From Planctomycetaceae bacterium (GTDB taxonomy: Bacteria; Planctomycetota; Planctomycetia; Pirellulales; Pirellulaceae), in NCBI GenBank assembly GCA_020638975.1, contig JACKHN010000002.1:310001-374000 (forward strand): a stretch of DNA of 64,000 nucleotides, read 5' to 3'. The notes under the pieces were generated by a model. The model did no database searches. It saw only the letters and a list, made by a program, of their open reading frames with translations, and was not told the origin of the DNA. Of the stretch, positions 38,017-46,593 are shown one piece after another. The position numbers and the translations under genes were made by a program. Each line of letters starts with the position of its first letter. The stretch's first letter is position 1.

Positions 38017-38147
38017 GAAGCAACCTGTGAGAGAGTGATACAAGATCATCGGTCAACTGCTGCCCAACATAGACTACCCGACGGCATCGACGCCAGTCGG
38101 TGAACTTCGAGTTGACGCGAGGTTCTCCAAATTGGAACAACCCACTA

Positions 38148-38951
38148 TTAGTTGCTCGTCGCTCGGCGGACGACATCCGCATCGAAGTAGTTGATCGACA
38201 TTCCCGCGTCGATGACGAGCGTCTGGGCATTGATTCCCGAAGATCGGGGGCTCAAAAGAAAGGCGGCGACGTTGGCGGCCTCCTGAGTTTCGATCGCTTG
38301 CTTGCGAGGAATGACTTGTTCCGCAAACAGATAGGAGTCGACGTAGCCGGGGATGCCTGCCGATGCCGAGGTTTTTAAGAGCCCAGGGCCAACGGCGTTG
38401 AATCGAACTCGCGAGAACTGGCTGAACGATTTGGTGAGGAAGGCCAGCGAGGAGTCCAGTGCGGCCTTGATCGGAGCCATATAGCCATAGTTCTCGCTGG
38501 CCATCCGTGTCGTCGATATCGAGATCGCGACGACCGAAGCGTCGGGATCTAGCAAGTCCTTAAAGGCGTTGGAAAGTGCAATCAGCGAGTAGCAAGAGAT
38601 ATCGACCGCGCGGAGGAACTGAGCCTTGCCCGTTTCATGAAACGGCTTCATGCCTCCTTCGTAGTCTGCAAATGCGATCGAATGCACGAGCCCGTGGATG
38701 GTCGAATGTTTTGCTGCGATGTCGCTGTGCAACCGTTCTATCTGCTCGGGGAACTCCACATCGCAGACCAGAACCTCGCGATCTTTTAATAGCTTCGCGA
38801 CGCTTTCCTTCCGCTCGACGCTGCGAACCACATAGACGACAATCGCACCGGCTTCTTCCAGCGTCTTGCCGATGTGATAGGCCACACTCTTGCGATTGGC
38901 CACACCGAACACAACCAGCGTCTTGCCACTCAACTGTAGAAAGTCCGACAT
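38148..38951 (-). CDS. fabI: Enoyl-[acyl-carrier-protein] reductase, FabI type
   Basis: 267 aa from the ATG at 38951, with AGGAG nine bases upstream; the frame overlaps the preceding dehydratase gene only if a TTG at 39002 were used. It is a short-chain dehydrogenase with the FabI-type N-terminus (VFGVANRKSVAYHIGKTL) and the Tyr-x6-Lys pair (Tyr 155, Lys 162). FabI reduces the enoyl double bond at the end of each fatty-acid elongation round. It follows fabZ closely, in a cluster of lipid genes. It may be the housekeeping enzyme or one for a specialised lipid. Confidence 0.92.
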   Translation of the reverse strand: MSDFLQLSGKTLVVFGVANRKSVAYHIGKTLEEAGAIVVYVVRSVERKESVAKLLKDREVLVCDVEFPEQIERLHSDIAAKHSTIHGLVHSIAFADYEGGMKPFHETGKAQFLRAVDISCYSLIALSNAFKDLLDPDASVVAISISTTRMASENYGYMAPIKAALDSSLAFLTKSFSQFSRVRFNAVGPGLLKTSASAGIPGYVDSYLFAEQVIPRKQAIETQEAANVAAFLLSPRSSGINAQTLVIDAGMSINYFDADVVRRATSN

Positions 38952-38971
38952 GCTGCGTTGCTCCTGCACCG

Positions 38972-39400
38972 TTAAGAGGCTGCTTCTGAAGCCATTGTGC
39001 AAGCAAAGTCGAAACGAACCGCGACCTTACCGCCGCAGGTGACCTTCGCTTGCAGGAAGAAGGCGTCGGCCAATCGCTCGTTCAGCTTCACTGCCATCTC
39101 AATCGTGTCGCCGGGACGGATCATCTTCTTGAATTTGACGTCGTTCAATCGCGTGGCCACCGGGACGCCGCTGCCATCCGCCACGAACTTCGACAGCAAA
39201 ATCGCCCCCGCCTGCATTGCCGCTTCGCACAAGATCACGCCCGGCACGATCGGCTGATCGGGATAATGTCCTTGGAAGAAGAACTCGTCAGCGCGAAACG
39301 TCTTGTTACAAAGAATTGTGTCTTTGCCTTGTTCAACGATCTCGTCGACAAGCAACATTGGCGGACGGTGCGGAATGGCGGACGTGATTTCTGTAGACAT
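38972..39400 (-). CDS. fabZ: 3-hydroxyacyl-ACP dehydratase, FabZ family
   Basis: 142 aa hot-dog fold protein. The N-terminal IPHRPPMLLVDEI, the active-site His 45 in FQGHYPDQPIVPGV and Glu 59 in ILCEAAMQAG are classic FabZ marks. It removes water from 3-hydroxyacyl-ACP. It sits directly upstream of fabI on the same strand (20 bases to the fabI start), so dehydratase and reductase are probably made together. A hairpin-forming repeat separates it from the oxidoreductase gene upstream. Confidence 0.9.
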   Translation of the reverse strand: MSTEITSAIPHRPPMLLVDEIVEQGKDTILCNKTFRADEFFFQGHYPDQPIVPGVILCEAAMQAGAILLSKFVADGSGVPVATRLNDVKFKKMIRPGDTIEMAVKLNERLADAFFLQAKVTCGGKVAVRFDFACTMASEAAS

Positions 39401-39456
39401 GCGGTTTGGTGATCAGAAAGGAGCTGGTTCGTTCGCCACGGCAAATTCGTGGAGGG

Positions 39457-39523
39457 TAGGTTAGGCTTCAGCATAACATTCCCCGAACCAAGGCCAAGGA
39501 TCGTTATGCTGAAGCATAACCTA
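39457..39523. repeat. Inverted repeat between lipid genes
   Basis: Arms 39457-39477 and 39503-39523 pair at 20 of 21 positions around a 25-base loop; the core is GCTTCAGCATAAC. It lies in the 163-base gap between an oxidoreductase gene and fabZ on the minus strand. It could attenuate transcription or be a member of a dispersed repeat family. Confidence 0.8.
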
Positions 39524-39563
39524 CGCGAGTTGCGATCAAGAGCAAGACCCTGCCGCGTCCAGC

Positions 39564-41012
39564 TTACTGGGATGCGGTGGCAGACGCCGCGCCACTTTGC
39601 TTCATCAACAAAGCGTCCACATCGTTGGCCACGATCACACCATAGTTGATGGCACCCAACCATCCGGACATGATAATCCCGACGCTGCCCGCGTGGTACA
39701 ACCCCTTGACTTGTTCCGGCAAGGCGCGGCTGACCGCCAAGCCTTCGAACTTGGTACCGAAACTCGCTCCCGCCACATGTTGCGTGTAGTGCTGGAAGGT
39801 TCGAGGCGTCGAGGCCTCGACGTGTGCGAGTCGCTCGCGGACATTCGGTACGTAACGATCGAGATGATCGAGGGTCTTGTCGATCAGATCCTGCTTGCTC
39901 GCTTCGTACTCTTCGTTGGAAAGCTTAGACCAGTCGTCATAGTGAGCGTTCGTGCTCGACACGATCAAAGTTCGCGGTCGGCCTTGAGGACGAGTGCGGG
40001 GATAGTAGATCGAGTAAGTGCGACTGGTGACATCGCGACTGAGTAGTAGATCTGTCTTGAACTCCTTAGCGGTCGACGTGAAGAACAGGTCGCCCAACGA
40101 CTCGTCAACGGTATCTCCCGGCTTCAACGCCATATAAACCTGCGTGCTGGAGTTGTTCAATCGGACGGCGCGAGCTTCCTCGACAAACTTCTTGTCGAGC
40201 CTCTCTTCGCCCAGCAAACGAAATATGGTGGCATTAAGATTTGCGTTCGAGATGACCGACTTGGCTTTGATGGTGCGACCGTTGACCGTCACACTTCGCA
40301 CGCGTCCCTGCTCGACGTTGATCTTTTCGACATCGCTGCGAATGCGAATATCGACGCCGTTCTTATTCAGTTCCTTCTCCATCAGCTGAACGAGCAGGTC
40401 CGTGCCGCCTTCAAATGTATAAACCCCCTTCGACATGAAGTTCGAGAACACGATGCCGTAGGTGATCGCTGGGTCTTCGAGCGTCGAGCCATTGGCATAA
40501 ACGATGGGCTCCATCAACAGCCGATGCACATCCTCGCGACCGGGAAAGAATTTGTTGAACAACTCGCCGGTTGTCATCGACTGGTCGTCGTAGAAATTCA
40601 TGCCGCGAGCCGTATCGAAGAACTCGGCGACTTTCTCGGGAGCGACTTTGAATTGAGTCGTCAGCAGCTTGGTAAAATCCTCGCGATTGTACGTCGTCGT
40701 CAGCGAGAACATGGGATTGTCAAACCGAATGCCCTTCAGCTGCACAATCGAATCCGCGATCTCCTGGCTCCAATACCGTCGGCAACTCTTGATCATTCCA
40801 TAGGGGAACCCGTGCAGCGAAACGTCAAAGATATGCCCGCCCGGCCGCTTGAACCAAGTCGCCATACCACCGAGCTTATAGTGCTGTTCCAGTAACAACA
40901 CCGAATACCCAGCCCGCCCCAACACATTCGCCACGGTTAGCCCAGCCAAACCGCTACCAATGACGATTACGTCATATTCGTCTTTCGCACCTTTGAGAAA
41001 ATCGCGTGGCAT
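39564..41012 (-). CDS. Phytoene-desaturase-like FAD oxidoreductase A
   Basis: 482 aa from the ATG at 41012. Dinucleotide-binding motif VIGSGLAGLTVANVLGRAGY followed by LLLEQHYKLGGMATWFKR marks it as a CrtI/COG1233-type enzyme; the C-terminus has GLYHAGSVGIIMSGWLGAINYG, the second FAD-contact region. Such enzymes desaturate, saturate or isomerise long polyene or retinoid-like chains. No phytoene synthase is present, and the neighbours are fatty-acid genes, so an acyl chain is a plausible substrate (inference). A second member lies at 47172. Confidence 0.85.
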   Translation of the reverse strand: MPRDFLKGAKDEYDVIVIGSGLAGLTVANVLGRAGYSVLLLEQHYKLGGMATWFKRPGGHIFDVSLHGFPYGMIKSCRRYWSQEIADSIVQLKGIRFDNPMFSLTTTYNREDFTKLLTTQFKVAPEKVAEFFDTARGMNFYDDQSMTTGELFNKFFPGREDVHRLLMEPIVYANGSTLEDPAITYGIVFSNFMSKGVYTFEGGTDLLVQLMEKELNKNGVDIRIRSDVEKINVEQGRVRSVTVNGRTIKAKSVISNANLNATIFRLLGEERLDKKFVEEARAVRLNNSSTQVYMALKPGDTVDESLGDLFFTSTAKEFKTDLLLSRDVTSRTYSIYYPRTRPQGRPRTLIVSSTNAHYDDWSKLSNEEYEASKQDLIDKTLDHLDRYVPNVRERLAHVEASTPRTFQHYTQHVAGASFGTKFEGLAVSRALPEQVKGLYHAGSVGIIMSGWLGAINYGVIVANDVDALLMKQSGAASATASQ

Positions 41013-41296
41013 GGGGTTAACGACCAAGTATGATCTGCGTGAGCTTTTTCAAACCTACCATAATCGTCCCCGAGCACTTCGCGTCAACCGGTCCTTTACG
41101 GGTCGGGGATGATAACGGAACGCATGAATCGCCGTGTGTGATCCGCAAACGCCCCGTCGTTCTCGGTGCGATTTGACACCTTGCTTGGACCCATCTAAAC
41201 TCGCGGAAGTGAGGCAGTTTAGGGCACGCAGGGCCGCAAGGTGCTATTAGTAGACCGAACGAATTATCCGGCAATCAATGTGACCCGAGCGAAAGC

Positions 41297-42160
41297 ATGG
41301 TTATCATGGAATTCAATGACCTGTTGATGAAACATGATGTCGAACCGGTGCTGGTGATGCGTCATAGGCCGAAAGAGCCGGAATTGCGAAAAGTGTTGCC
41401 TTGGTTGGCCAATGAGCGGCCGGCTGTTTTCAATGCCTACCAACAAACACAAAAGCTCCGTGCGGAGAAGAAGGTTATGAAGGCTAGGTATGTGGCGTCT
41501 TTCATTGGAAACGAACCAGGCAAAGCGTTGTTCGTTGGCATGTACAAGGTGCAAGGTTGGAAGAAACATAGCCGCGCAGAGCTACGAAAAATCCCAGCGT
41601 ATGCAGCCGTGGTTAAGAACGGGATAAACGATGCTGGCCCCAAGCGTCTATGGTTCAAGCTGAAGCTCACGGAATTGTTCGCCGAGTGGAAAGGCAAACT
41701 TATCGTTCGGTGGCCATCTCCGGAAATAGTCTGGTGTCGTTGGGCTAATGCCAACAAGTTCGACATTGAAGCGATACTCGATGAGTCGATTCTTGTGGGT
41801 GATCTGCGCAACTGGCGCGAATGCGTGTTCACGTGGGATGACCTACAGTTGATGCCCAAGCGATGGAAGGACATGCTCAAGCAATGGCGCGGGATCTATT
41901 TCATTTGGGACTCCAAAGACAACATGGGATACGTGGGGGCAGCATGTGGCAACGAAGGCATATATGGACGTTGGATTAACTACGCGAAGTCGGGGCATGG
42001 CGGAAACAAATTTTTGAAAAACCGCAACCCCGAGTCGTTTCGATTCAGCATCCTGGAATGGGCAGCACCGGAACTGGAAGACGGAGATATTCGTGAGCGA
42101 GAACGCAGCTGGAAGGAACGACTTCATACCCGCGCCCCCCAAGGTCTTAACGACAACTGA
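41297..42160 (+). CDS. GIY-YIG nuclease-domain protein
   Basis: 287 aa. The C-terminal part (about 198-280) has the GIY-YIG nuclease pattern: RGIYFIWDS, then MGYVGAA, an Arg in GIYGRWINY, and a later Glu (ILEWAAPELEDGD or the ERERSW helix) that could bind metal. The N-terminal 195 residues are a basic Trp/Lys-rich domain (about 80-195 includes VASFIGN and LFVGMYKV) that I do not recognise; it may bind DNA. Proteins of this shape occur in accessory DNA. It converges on the XRE regulator across 95 bases. Confidence 0.78.
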   Translation: MVIMEFNDLLMKHDVEPVLVMRHRPKEPELRKVLPWLANERPAVFNAYQQTQKLRAEKKVMKARYVASFIGNEPGKALFVGMYKVQGWKKHSRAELRKIPAYAAVVKNGINDAGPKRLWFKLKLTELFAEWKGKLIVRWPSPEIVWCRWANANKFDIEAILDESILVGDLRNWRECVFTWDDLQLMPKRWKDMLKQWRGIYFIWDSKDNMGYVGAACGNEGIYGRWINYAKSGHGGNKFLKNRNPESFRFSILEWAAPELEDGDIRERERSWKERLHTRAPQGLNDN

Positions 42161-42255
42161 TCTGCAGATGCGAAACGTTTTCGGAAATCATTTCGATATC
42201 AAACGAAGCAAGGCATAGCTCAGGCAACTTCGATCGGCGCCGCGTCCTCTTTGGT

Positions 42256-42657
42256 TCAGCGTTGGACCTTGAGGGCTTCAAGAATCTTATTCGCTCTTTC
42301 GATGGTGATGCCGAAGTATTCGTTCCGCTCGTCCCTTGAGACCTGCGACTCGTGGACTTCGAGTCGCGAGGCAAGCTCACGCTGGGAAACGCCCTGCGCG
42401 ATTCGCAACGAAATCAAAAGATGACCGAGCCCGCGAAGATTGTTCAGTTCTTCGAACTCGCCATGTTTGAGCCGATCGTAACTCTCGACCTCTTCACACA
42501 GTTGCAAATGAAACGACTTCAGCGGATCCATGACTCGCTTGATCTGTTCTGGATTCAAGCTGGATTGCTTTAGATGTTTGCGGCGGTCCGATAAACTCTG
42601 CGTCTCTTGAGTCACACGTTCGACGGTCTGCTTGTATTCCGTCTCATTTCTTATCAC
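42256..42657 (-). CDS. XRE-family transcriptional regulator, antitoxin-like
   Basis: 133 aa from the GTG at 42657, which has GAGGGG eight bases upstream; the ATG at 42744 in the same frame has no such site. The first 70 residues are a charged helical region (TEYKQTVERVTQETQ, MDPLKSFHLQL). The helix-turn-helix at about 78-128 reads LLISLRIAQGVSQRELASRLEVHESQVSRDER. The layout resembles HigA/MqsA-like antitoxins, but no intact toxin gene is adjacent. It may repress its own promoter. Confidence 0.78.
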   Translation of the reverse strand: MIRNETEYKQTVERVTQETQSLSDRRKHLKQSSLNPEQIKRVMDPLKSFHLQLCEEVESYDRLKHGEFEELNNLRGLGHLLISLRIAQGVSQRELASRLEVHESQVSRDERNEYFGITIERANKILEALKVQR

Positions 42658-42960
42658 TCGAATACCCCTCGCAGAGTTTGATGATACCCCTCGGACGATC
42701 GTCGCGTCTGGAAAGACGAAACGCAGCCGGAAACTCCAACTCATTTGGCAGGCTTCATCCTGCTGGTGGAATAGGCCGAGTTCGATGACGCCATCAAACG
42801 GTATCGCGAGAAGTTCAACAAATTACTCGACCGATCACGGCAGACGACAAGCCGTGGTAGCGATTGATTACAATCTTGCATCGGCTAGACTCAGTGGACT
42901 TTTGACATCCGTGGCGCGACGCTTAGTCAACCCTGGCAATATTGAGGAGAGGTTTGTCCT
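42658..42960. other. Intergenic region with possible gene remnants
   Basis: About 300 bases between the divergent XRE and YhcH-family genes. On the plus strand, 42685-42867 reads as a protein-like string (RRVWKDETQPETPTHLAGF, then a TAG at 42772, then AEFDDAIKRYREKFNKLL), which may be the end of a decayed gene. On the minus strand, a 31-codon frame (42644-42739, TTG start) overlaps the XRE start by 14 bases. Neither is strong enough to call a gene. Confidence 0.35.
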
Positions 42961-43419
42961 ATGGTGACCGACACCTTGGAAAACGCGGCACATTACATCG
43001 CGCTCGGCGAAAGCATTGCGACAGCGCTGAAGTATCTGAAAGACAACGACTGCACCAAGCTGCCGCTCGGTAAGATTCCAATCCAAGGCGAGCAGATCTA
43101 TGCGCTCGTGCAGGACAATACGACCAAGCCTCGTGACCAAGGCGTGTGGGAGGCACATCGAAAGTACATCGACGTGCAATTCGTCGCCGCTGGCGTCGAG
43201 GAGATGGGTTACGCGAACATCAATACGCTGACCGTCAAGAAGCCGTACGACGAGCAAGCCGACTACGCGCTGTTCGAAGGCAGCGGCAGCTTCGTGCTGG
43301 TTCCTGCCGGATGCTTCACGATTTTCTTTCCCGACGACGGCCATATTCCAGGTTCGGCGGTGGGTGATCAACCCTCTGCCGTTCGGAAGGTGGTCGTGAA
43401 AGTCGCGGTCGGAAGCTGA
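42961..43419 (+). CDS. YhcH/YjgK/YiaL-family protein (DUF386)
   Basis: 152 aa, near the family's usual 150. Recognisable stretches are WEAHRKYIDVQFVAAGVE, an Ala/Glu-rich middle and VLVPAGCFTIFFPDDGHIPG, where His and Glu residues form the cupin-like metal site. Members are found with sugar and sialic-acid catabolism genes, possibly as sugar isomerases or mutarotases; no such genes are near. GAGGAGAGG upstream supports the ATG at 42961. Its isolated position suggests it is part of the accessory segment. Confidence 0.88.
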   Translation: MVTDTLENAAHYIALGESIATALKYLKDNDCTKLPLGKIPIQGEQIYALVQDNTTKPRDQGVWEAHRKYIDVQFVAAGVEEMGYANINTLTVKKPYDEQADYALFEGSGSFVLVPAGCFTIFFPDDGHIPGSAVGDQPSAVRKVVVKVAVGS

Positions 43420-43478
43420 CTTCGGTCGGTCGCAAGCTAAACTCGCGTGGCAATATCGTTCGCATCGACACCGTCCGC

Positions 43479-44057
43479 TCACTCGGCCTCGACGCCCGCA
43501 GGTGGTTTGAACAGGTCCGCGATCGCGCACAGAAATCCGGGGACGACGTCTTCGCCATCAAGCGAATCTTTGTTGGTGAGAATGGTAGCACTCTCGTCGT
43601 GGCGATAGATAAAGACTCGTTCGGCCTTCGGATCGATCACCCAAACCAAGCGAACTCCGGCCGCGAGATACTCATCGACTTTTCGCGACACGTCCTCGAA
43701 CAAGTCGTTTGGCGAAACGACTTCCACGGCTAAATCAGGCGCGATCTGACAATGTCCAGTCGGGCGTTGGCTCGCGGCAAGTCGGCTGGCCTGGATGAAT
43801 GAGACATCGGGCTTCCGAACCTTCGTTGGATCATCTGCGAAACATTGGTAGCTCGCATCCGCAGGCAGGACCCACCCCAGTCCCTTGCTGTAGCAATAGC
43901 GAACTAAGAAAAATGATAGCTGTAGCCCGACGAAACTAGATTCAAAGCCCATGTTTTTCTCCACAAGCTGCCCATGAACCAACTCGAATGATTTGCCATC
44001 CGGCACGTGTAGCAGGTCTTCTGGTGTGAAGGTCGTGTGTTGCGAAGGAACGCTCAT
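43479..44057 (-). CDS. Uma2-family (DUF820) nuclease-fold protein, copy 1
   Basis: 192 aa. PD-(D/E)xK-type fold: KFRKPDVSF-like segment (here KVRKPDVSFI), PDLAVEVVSPND with the catalytic-type Asp/Glu, and VDEYLAAGVRLVWVIDP. The family is abundant in cyanobacteria and planctomycetes and is sometimes near transposons; its function is not proven. The start ATG overlaps the stop of an oxidoreductase remnant (ATGA). It is clearly a paralogue of the protein at 46590-47168, with near-identical first 40 residues. Confidence 0.88.
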   Translation of the reverse strand: MSVPSQHTTFTPEDLLHVPDGKSFELVHGQLVEKNMGFESSFVGLQLSFFLVRYCYSKGLGWVLPADASYQCFADDPTKVRKPDVSFIQASRLAASQRPTGHCQIAPDLAVEVVSPNDLFEDVSRKVDEYLAAGVRLVWVIDPKAERVFIYRHDESATILTNKDSLDGEDVVPGFLCAIADLFKPPAGVEAE

Positions 44058-44155
44058 TTTTCAAACTCACGGGCAAAAGAGACGTTGCTGACGATCGAAC
44101 CCATCATACCAGCAAAGCTATGATCCGCACTACACAAGACCAGATTCGTATCGGT
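44054..44155 (-). pseudogene. 3' remnant of a third phytoene-desaturase-like gene
   Basis: Between the ABC ATPase stop (44162-44164) and Uma2 copy 1, the minus strand encodes, in the frame just after that stop, about 32 residues: NLVLCSADHSFAGMMGSIVSN, then SFAREFEK and a TGA overlapping the Uma2 ATG. The first part aligns with the C-terminus of the oxidoreductase at 47172 (NLFLCGTDQGFVGIIGSIVSG). No upstream coding part remains. It is best explained as the end of a former oxidoreductase gene cut away when the transporter genes came to lie here. Confidence 0.6.
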
Positions 44156-44161
44156 GCCTCG

Positions 44162-44905
44162 TCAAGCGATCGCAGCTTCGGATAGAAAGCTGCGAGTGAT
44201 GTCCGTCTGGGGAGCCTCGAAAATTTGCAAAGGTGGGCCGGATTCGGCGATGGTGCCGGCGTGGAGGATGTGGACTTGGTGGGCAACGGTACGGGCGAAG
44301 GACATGGCGTGTGTTACGACGATCATTCGCTGGCCAGCGGCGGCAAGGTCGGTCATCACGCTGATCACCTCTGCCGTGGTGCGTGGATCGAGGGCGCTGG
44401 TGGGTTCGTCGAACAGGATCGCTTCGGGACTCATCGCGAGAGTTCTGGCGATGGCGACCCGTTGTTGCTGGCCGCCCGAGAGCGAACCAGGACGAGCATC
44501 TTGTTTCTCTAACATGCCAACGCGTTCTAGCAGTCGTCGCGCCGTCGCCACGGCAACGTCGCGAGGTTGCTTCAGCACGTGGATCGGAGCTTCCGTGACG
44601 TTTTGCAGGACGGTGCGATGAGGAAACAGATTGAATTGCTGGAAAACCATTCCGACGCGTTGACGTATGATCGCGAGCGATTTGTCTCGCTCGGGGCCGG
44701 GAGTCGCTGGCAAGGTAACGTCGCCGACTCGAATCTTGCCGCTGTCGAAGGTTTCGAGGCCATTGATCGTGCGCAGCAGAGTGCTCTTGCCGCCGCCCGA
44801 AGGCCCCAACAACACACACACTTCACCGTCGTCCACCGTCAGGCTCACGCCGCGCAATACCTCGTGCTCTTGATAGCGTTTCACGATCTTGGTGAGTTCG
44901 ATCAT
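44162..44905 (-). CDS. Polar amino-acid ABC transporter ATPase (GlnQ/HisP type)
   Basis: 247 aa. Walker A GPSGGGKST (about 34-42), Q loop VFQQFNLFPH, signature LSGGQQQRVAIARTL, Walker B AILFDEPTSALDP and the H-loop His in VVTHAMSFA are all present. The pattern matches the polar amino-acid uptake family. It begins inside the end of the fused binding-protein/permease gene (ATGA overlap at 44902-44905), so the two proteins are made in step. The stop is followed at once by a remnant of an oxidoreductase gene. Confidence 0.94.
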   Translation of the reverse strand: MIELTKIVKRYQEHEVLRGVSLTVDDGEVCVLLGPSGGGKSTLLRTINGLETFDSGKIRVGDVTLPATPGPERDKSLAIIRQRVGMVFQQFNLFPHRTVLQNVTEAPIHVLKQPRDVAVATARRLLERVGMLEKQDARPGSLSGGQQQRVAIARTLAMSPEAILFDEPTSALDPRTTAEVISVMTDLAAAGQRMIVVTHAMSFARTVAHQVHILHAGTIAESGPPLQIFEAPQTDITRSFLSEAAIA

Positions 44906-46593
44906 GAGCGACGTTCCTGACTGAGATTCTTTTCGAGGCGATTGGTGACCAACGACAAGGGATAGCTCATCGCCATGTACAGCAGCGCCGTCAGCAAGCC
45001 AAGTTCCACGATGGCTCCCGCGCTGCGTGCTTGGATGTAATACATCTTCGAGAGTTCGACGACGGTGATCACGGAACAGACCGCCGTGTCTTTGAACAGC
45101 GCGATGAAATCATTCGTCATCGGCGGCAGGACAAGTCGCGTTGCCTGTGGCACGATTACTCGCCGCAACGCCAGAGCTTTGGACATGCCGAGTGAGACCG
45201 CAGCTTCCATCTGCCCTTTCGGAATCGACTGGATACCACCGCGATAGATTTCCGCTTCGTAGGCGGAATAGTTAATCGCCAGCCCCATGACGGCAGCCGT
45301 AAACGCGTTGATCGTCAGACCCGAGCCGGGCAACATCGTGTCGAGCAGCTTGGGAAGCAGAAAGTAGATCAGATACAACTGCAACACCAGCGGCGTACCT
45401 CGAACCAACTCGACATAGCAGGCCGCCGGAAATCGCAGCCAGCCGGGACCATAAAGCCGAGACAGCGCGATCGCCAACCCGATCAGTACGGCGAGTGGCA
45501 TGGCCGTAACTGACAGCAGCACGGTCATGCCTGCGGCATCGATCAACAATCCACCGCGTTGCCAGATCACTCGCCAACCCGAGGTCTGTTCAAAACTGCT
45601 CTCTTGACCATCGACACGTTTCTCGCCGACGTCGGCTCCGGAAATGAAACTGCCCACAAATCCGCCCGAGGCATTCGTCTCGAGACCGCGAGCCATTTGC
45701 GTCTCATTCCACATGCGATATCGGGACAGAATCTGATGCAGACTGCCGTCCTGTAATGCTTTGAGAATGGCTTCGTTAACGGCTTTCAGCAGGTCGGTGT
45801 CGGCTTTCCGGGTGAGTGCGACGTAGTATCCTCGTCCCACCGGCGAGCCGATGGGTCGCAGTCTGGTAAAACCTTCGGAATAGAACGTCCAAACAGGAAG
45901 ATCTTGAAGATTCGCGTCGATGCTGCTGAGCCCGAGTTCTGTGGCCTCCATCGCATCGGTGGCACCGTCGAACAAAGCCAATTCGATTTTGCCTTCGCCT
46001 TCCTTCTCGATGTAATCCTGAGCTGCAGTGCCACCCAGTACCGACACCTTTCGCGGACGTCCGTCGAGCGGATTCCGCAAGTCCTCCCACGAGGTCAAAC
46101 TCTCGTCACCCACGCGACCCAGCAGTTGTAACTCGTAGATGTAGTAGGGAATCGAGGTTCCATACCGCTGCGCGCGATTCGGTGTCCACTCGTAGCCATT
46201 CAGCACGATGTCGATATCGCCGCGATCCATCACATCGGGCAACTTGTCCCACTGCCCTTGAGCAAACTGGGCCTTCACGCCAATGTGTGCGGCGATCAAC
46301 TCGGCAAGTTCGACTTCGAATCCCGTCAGTCGCGTTGGATCGTCCGACTGGGGATAGACGAACGGTCCGCCCCCTTCCTGATCCGCGCCCCAGATCAGCG
46401 TTCCTCGTTGTCGAATCGCATCGAGTGTTTGATCAGCGGCGGCGGTTGTGGAGAGTAGAACAACAGCCAGCTGGATCGCCGCACAAGCCAACGCTAGGGT
46501 CTGTCGGACGCACCGAGATAAACGCTGCTTAGGAGGCCTGGCGATTATCCTTGCCGACACGAACGCGCTACTTGATGCACCAGCTCGTGTCAC
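44902..46593 (-). CDS. Fused substrate-binding protein and permease of an amino-acid ABC transporter
   Basis: 563 aa. Basic N-terminus, signal/anchor segment about 31-52, then a family 3 solute-binding domain (about 55-290: TLIWGADQEGGGPF, GFEVELAELIA, DIVLNGYEWTPNR). A linker precedes a membrane permease (about 335-555) with five hydrophobic segments and the EAAVSLGMSKALALRRVIVPQA loop that docks the ATPase. The fusion tethers the binding protein to its permease. Start is GTG at 46593, overlapping the Uma2 copy 2 stop (GTGA). Substrate, presumably an amino acid, cannot be named. Confidence 0.92.
   Translation of the reverse strand: MTRAGASSSAFVSARIIARPPKQRLSRCVRQTLALACAAIQLAVVLLSTTAAADQTLDAIRQRGTLIWGADQEGGGPFVYPQSDDPTRLTGFEVELAELIAAHIGVKAQFAQGQWDKLPDVMDRGDIDIVLNGYEWTPNRAQRYGTSIPYYIYELQLLGRVGDESLTSWEDLRNPLDGRPRKVSVLGGTAAQDYIEKEGEGKIELALFDGATDAMEATELGLSSIDANLQDLPVWTFYSEGFTRLRPIGSPVGRGYYVALTRKADTDLLKAVNEAILKALQDGSLHQILSRYRMWNETQMARGLETNASGGFVGSFISGADVGEKRVDGQESSFEQTSGWRVIWQRGGLLIDAAGMTVLLSVTAMPLAVLIGLAIALSRLYGPGWLRFPAACYVELVRGTPLVLQLYLIYFLLPKLLDTMLPGSGLTINAFTAAVMGLAINYSAYEAEIYRGGIQSIPKGQMEAAVSLGMSKALALRRVIVPQATRLVLPPMTNDFIALFKDTAVCSVITVVELSKMYYIQARSAGAIVELGLLTALLYMAMSYPLSLVTNRLEKNLSQERRS

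Noticed and set aside
41017..41274. 85-codon minus-strand frame between oxidoreductase A and the GIY-YIG gene
   Set aside because: Composition is not protein-like, no ribosome binding site, and it overlaps the likely promoter region.
42644..42739. 31-codon minus-strand frame overlapping the XRE start
   Set aside because: Considered as a tiny toxin partner, but it is very short, needs a TTG start without a good ribosome binding site, and matches no toxin family I know.
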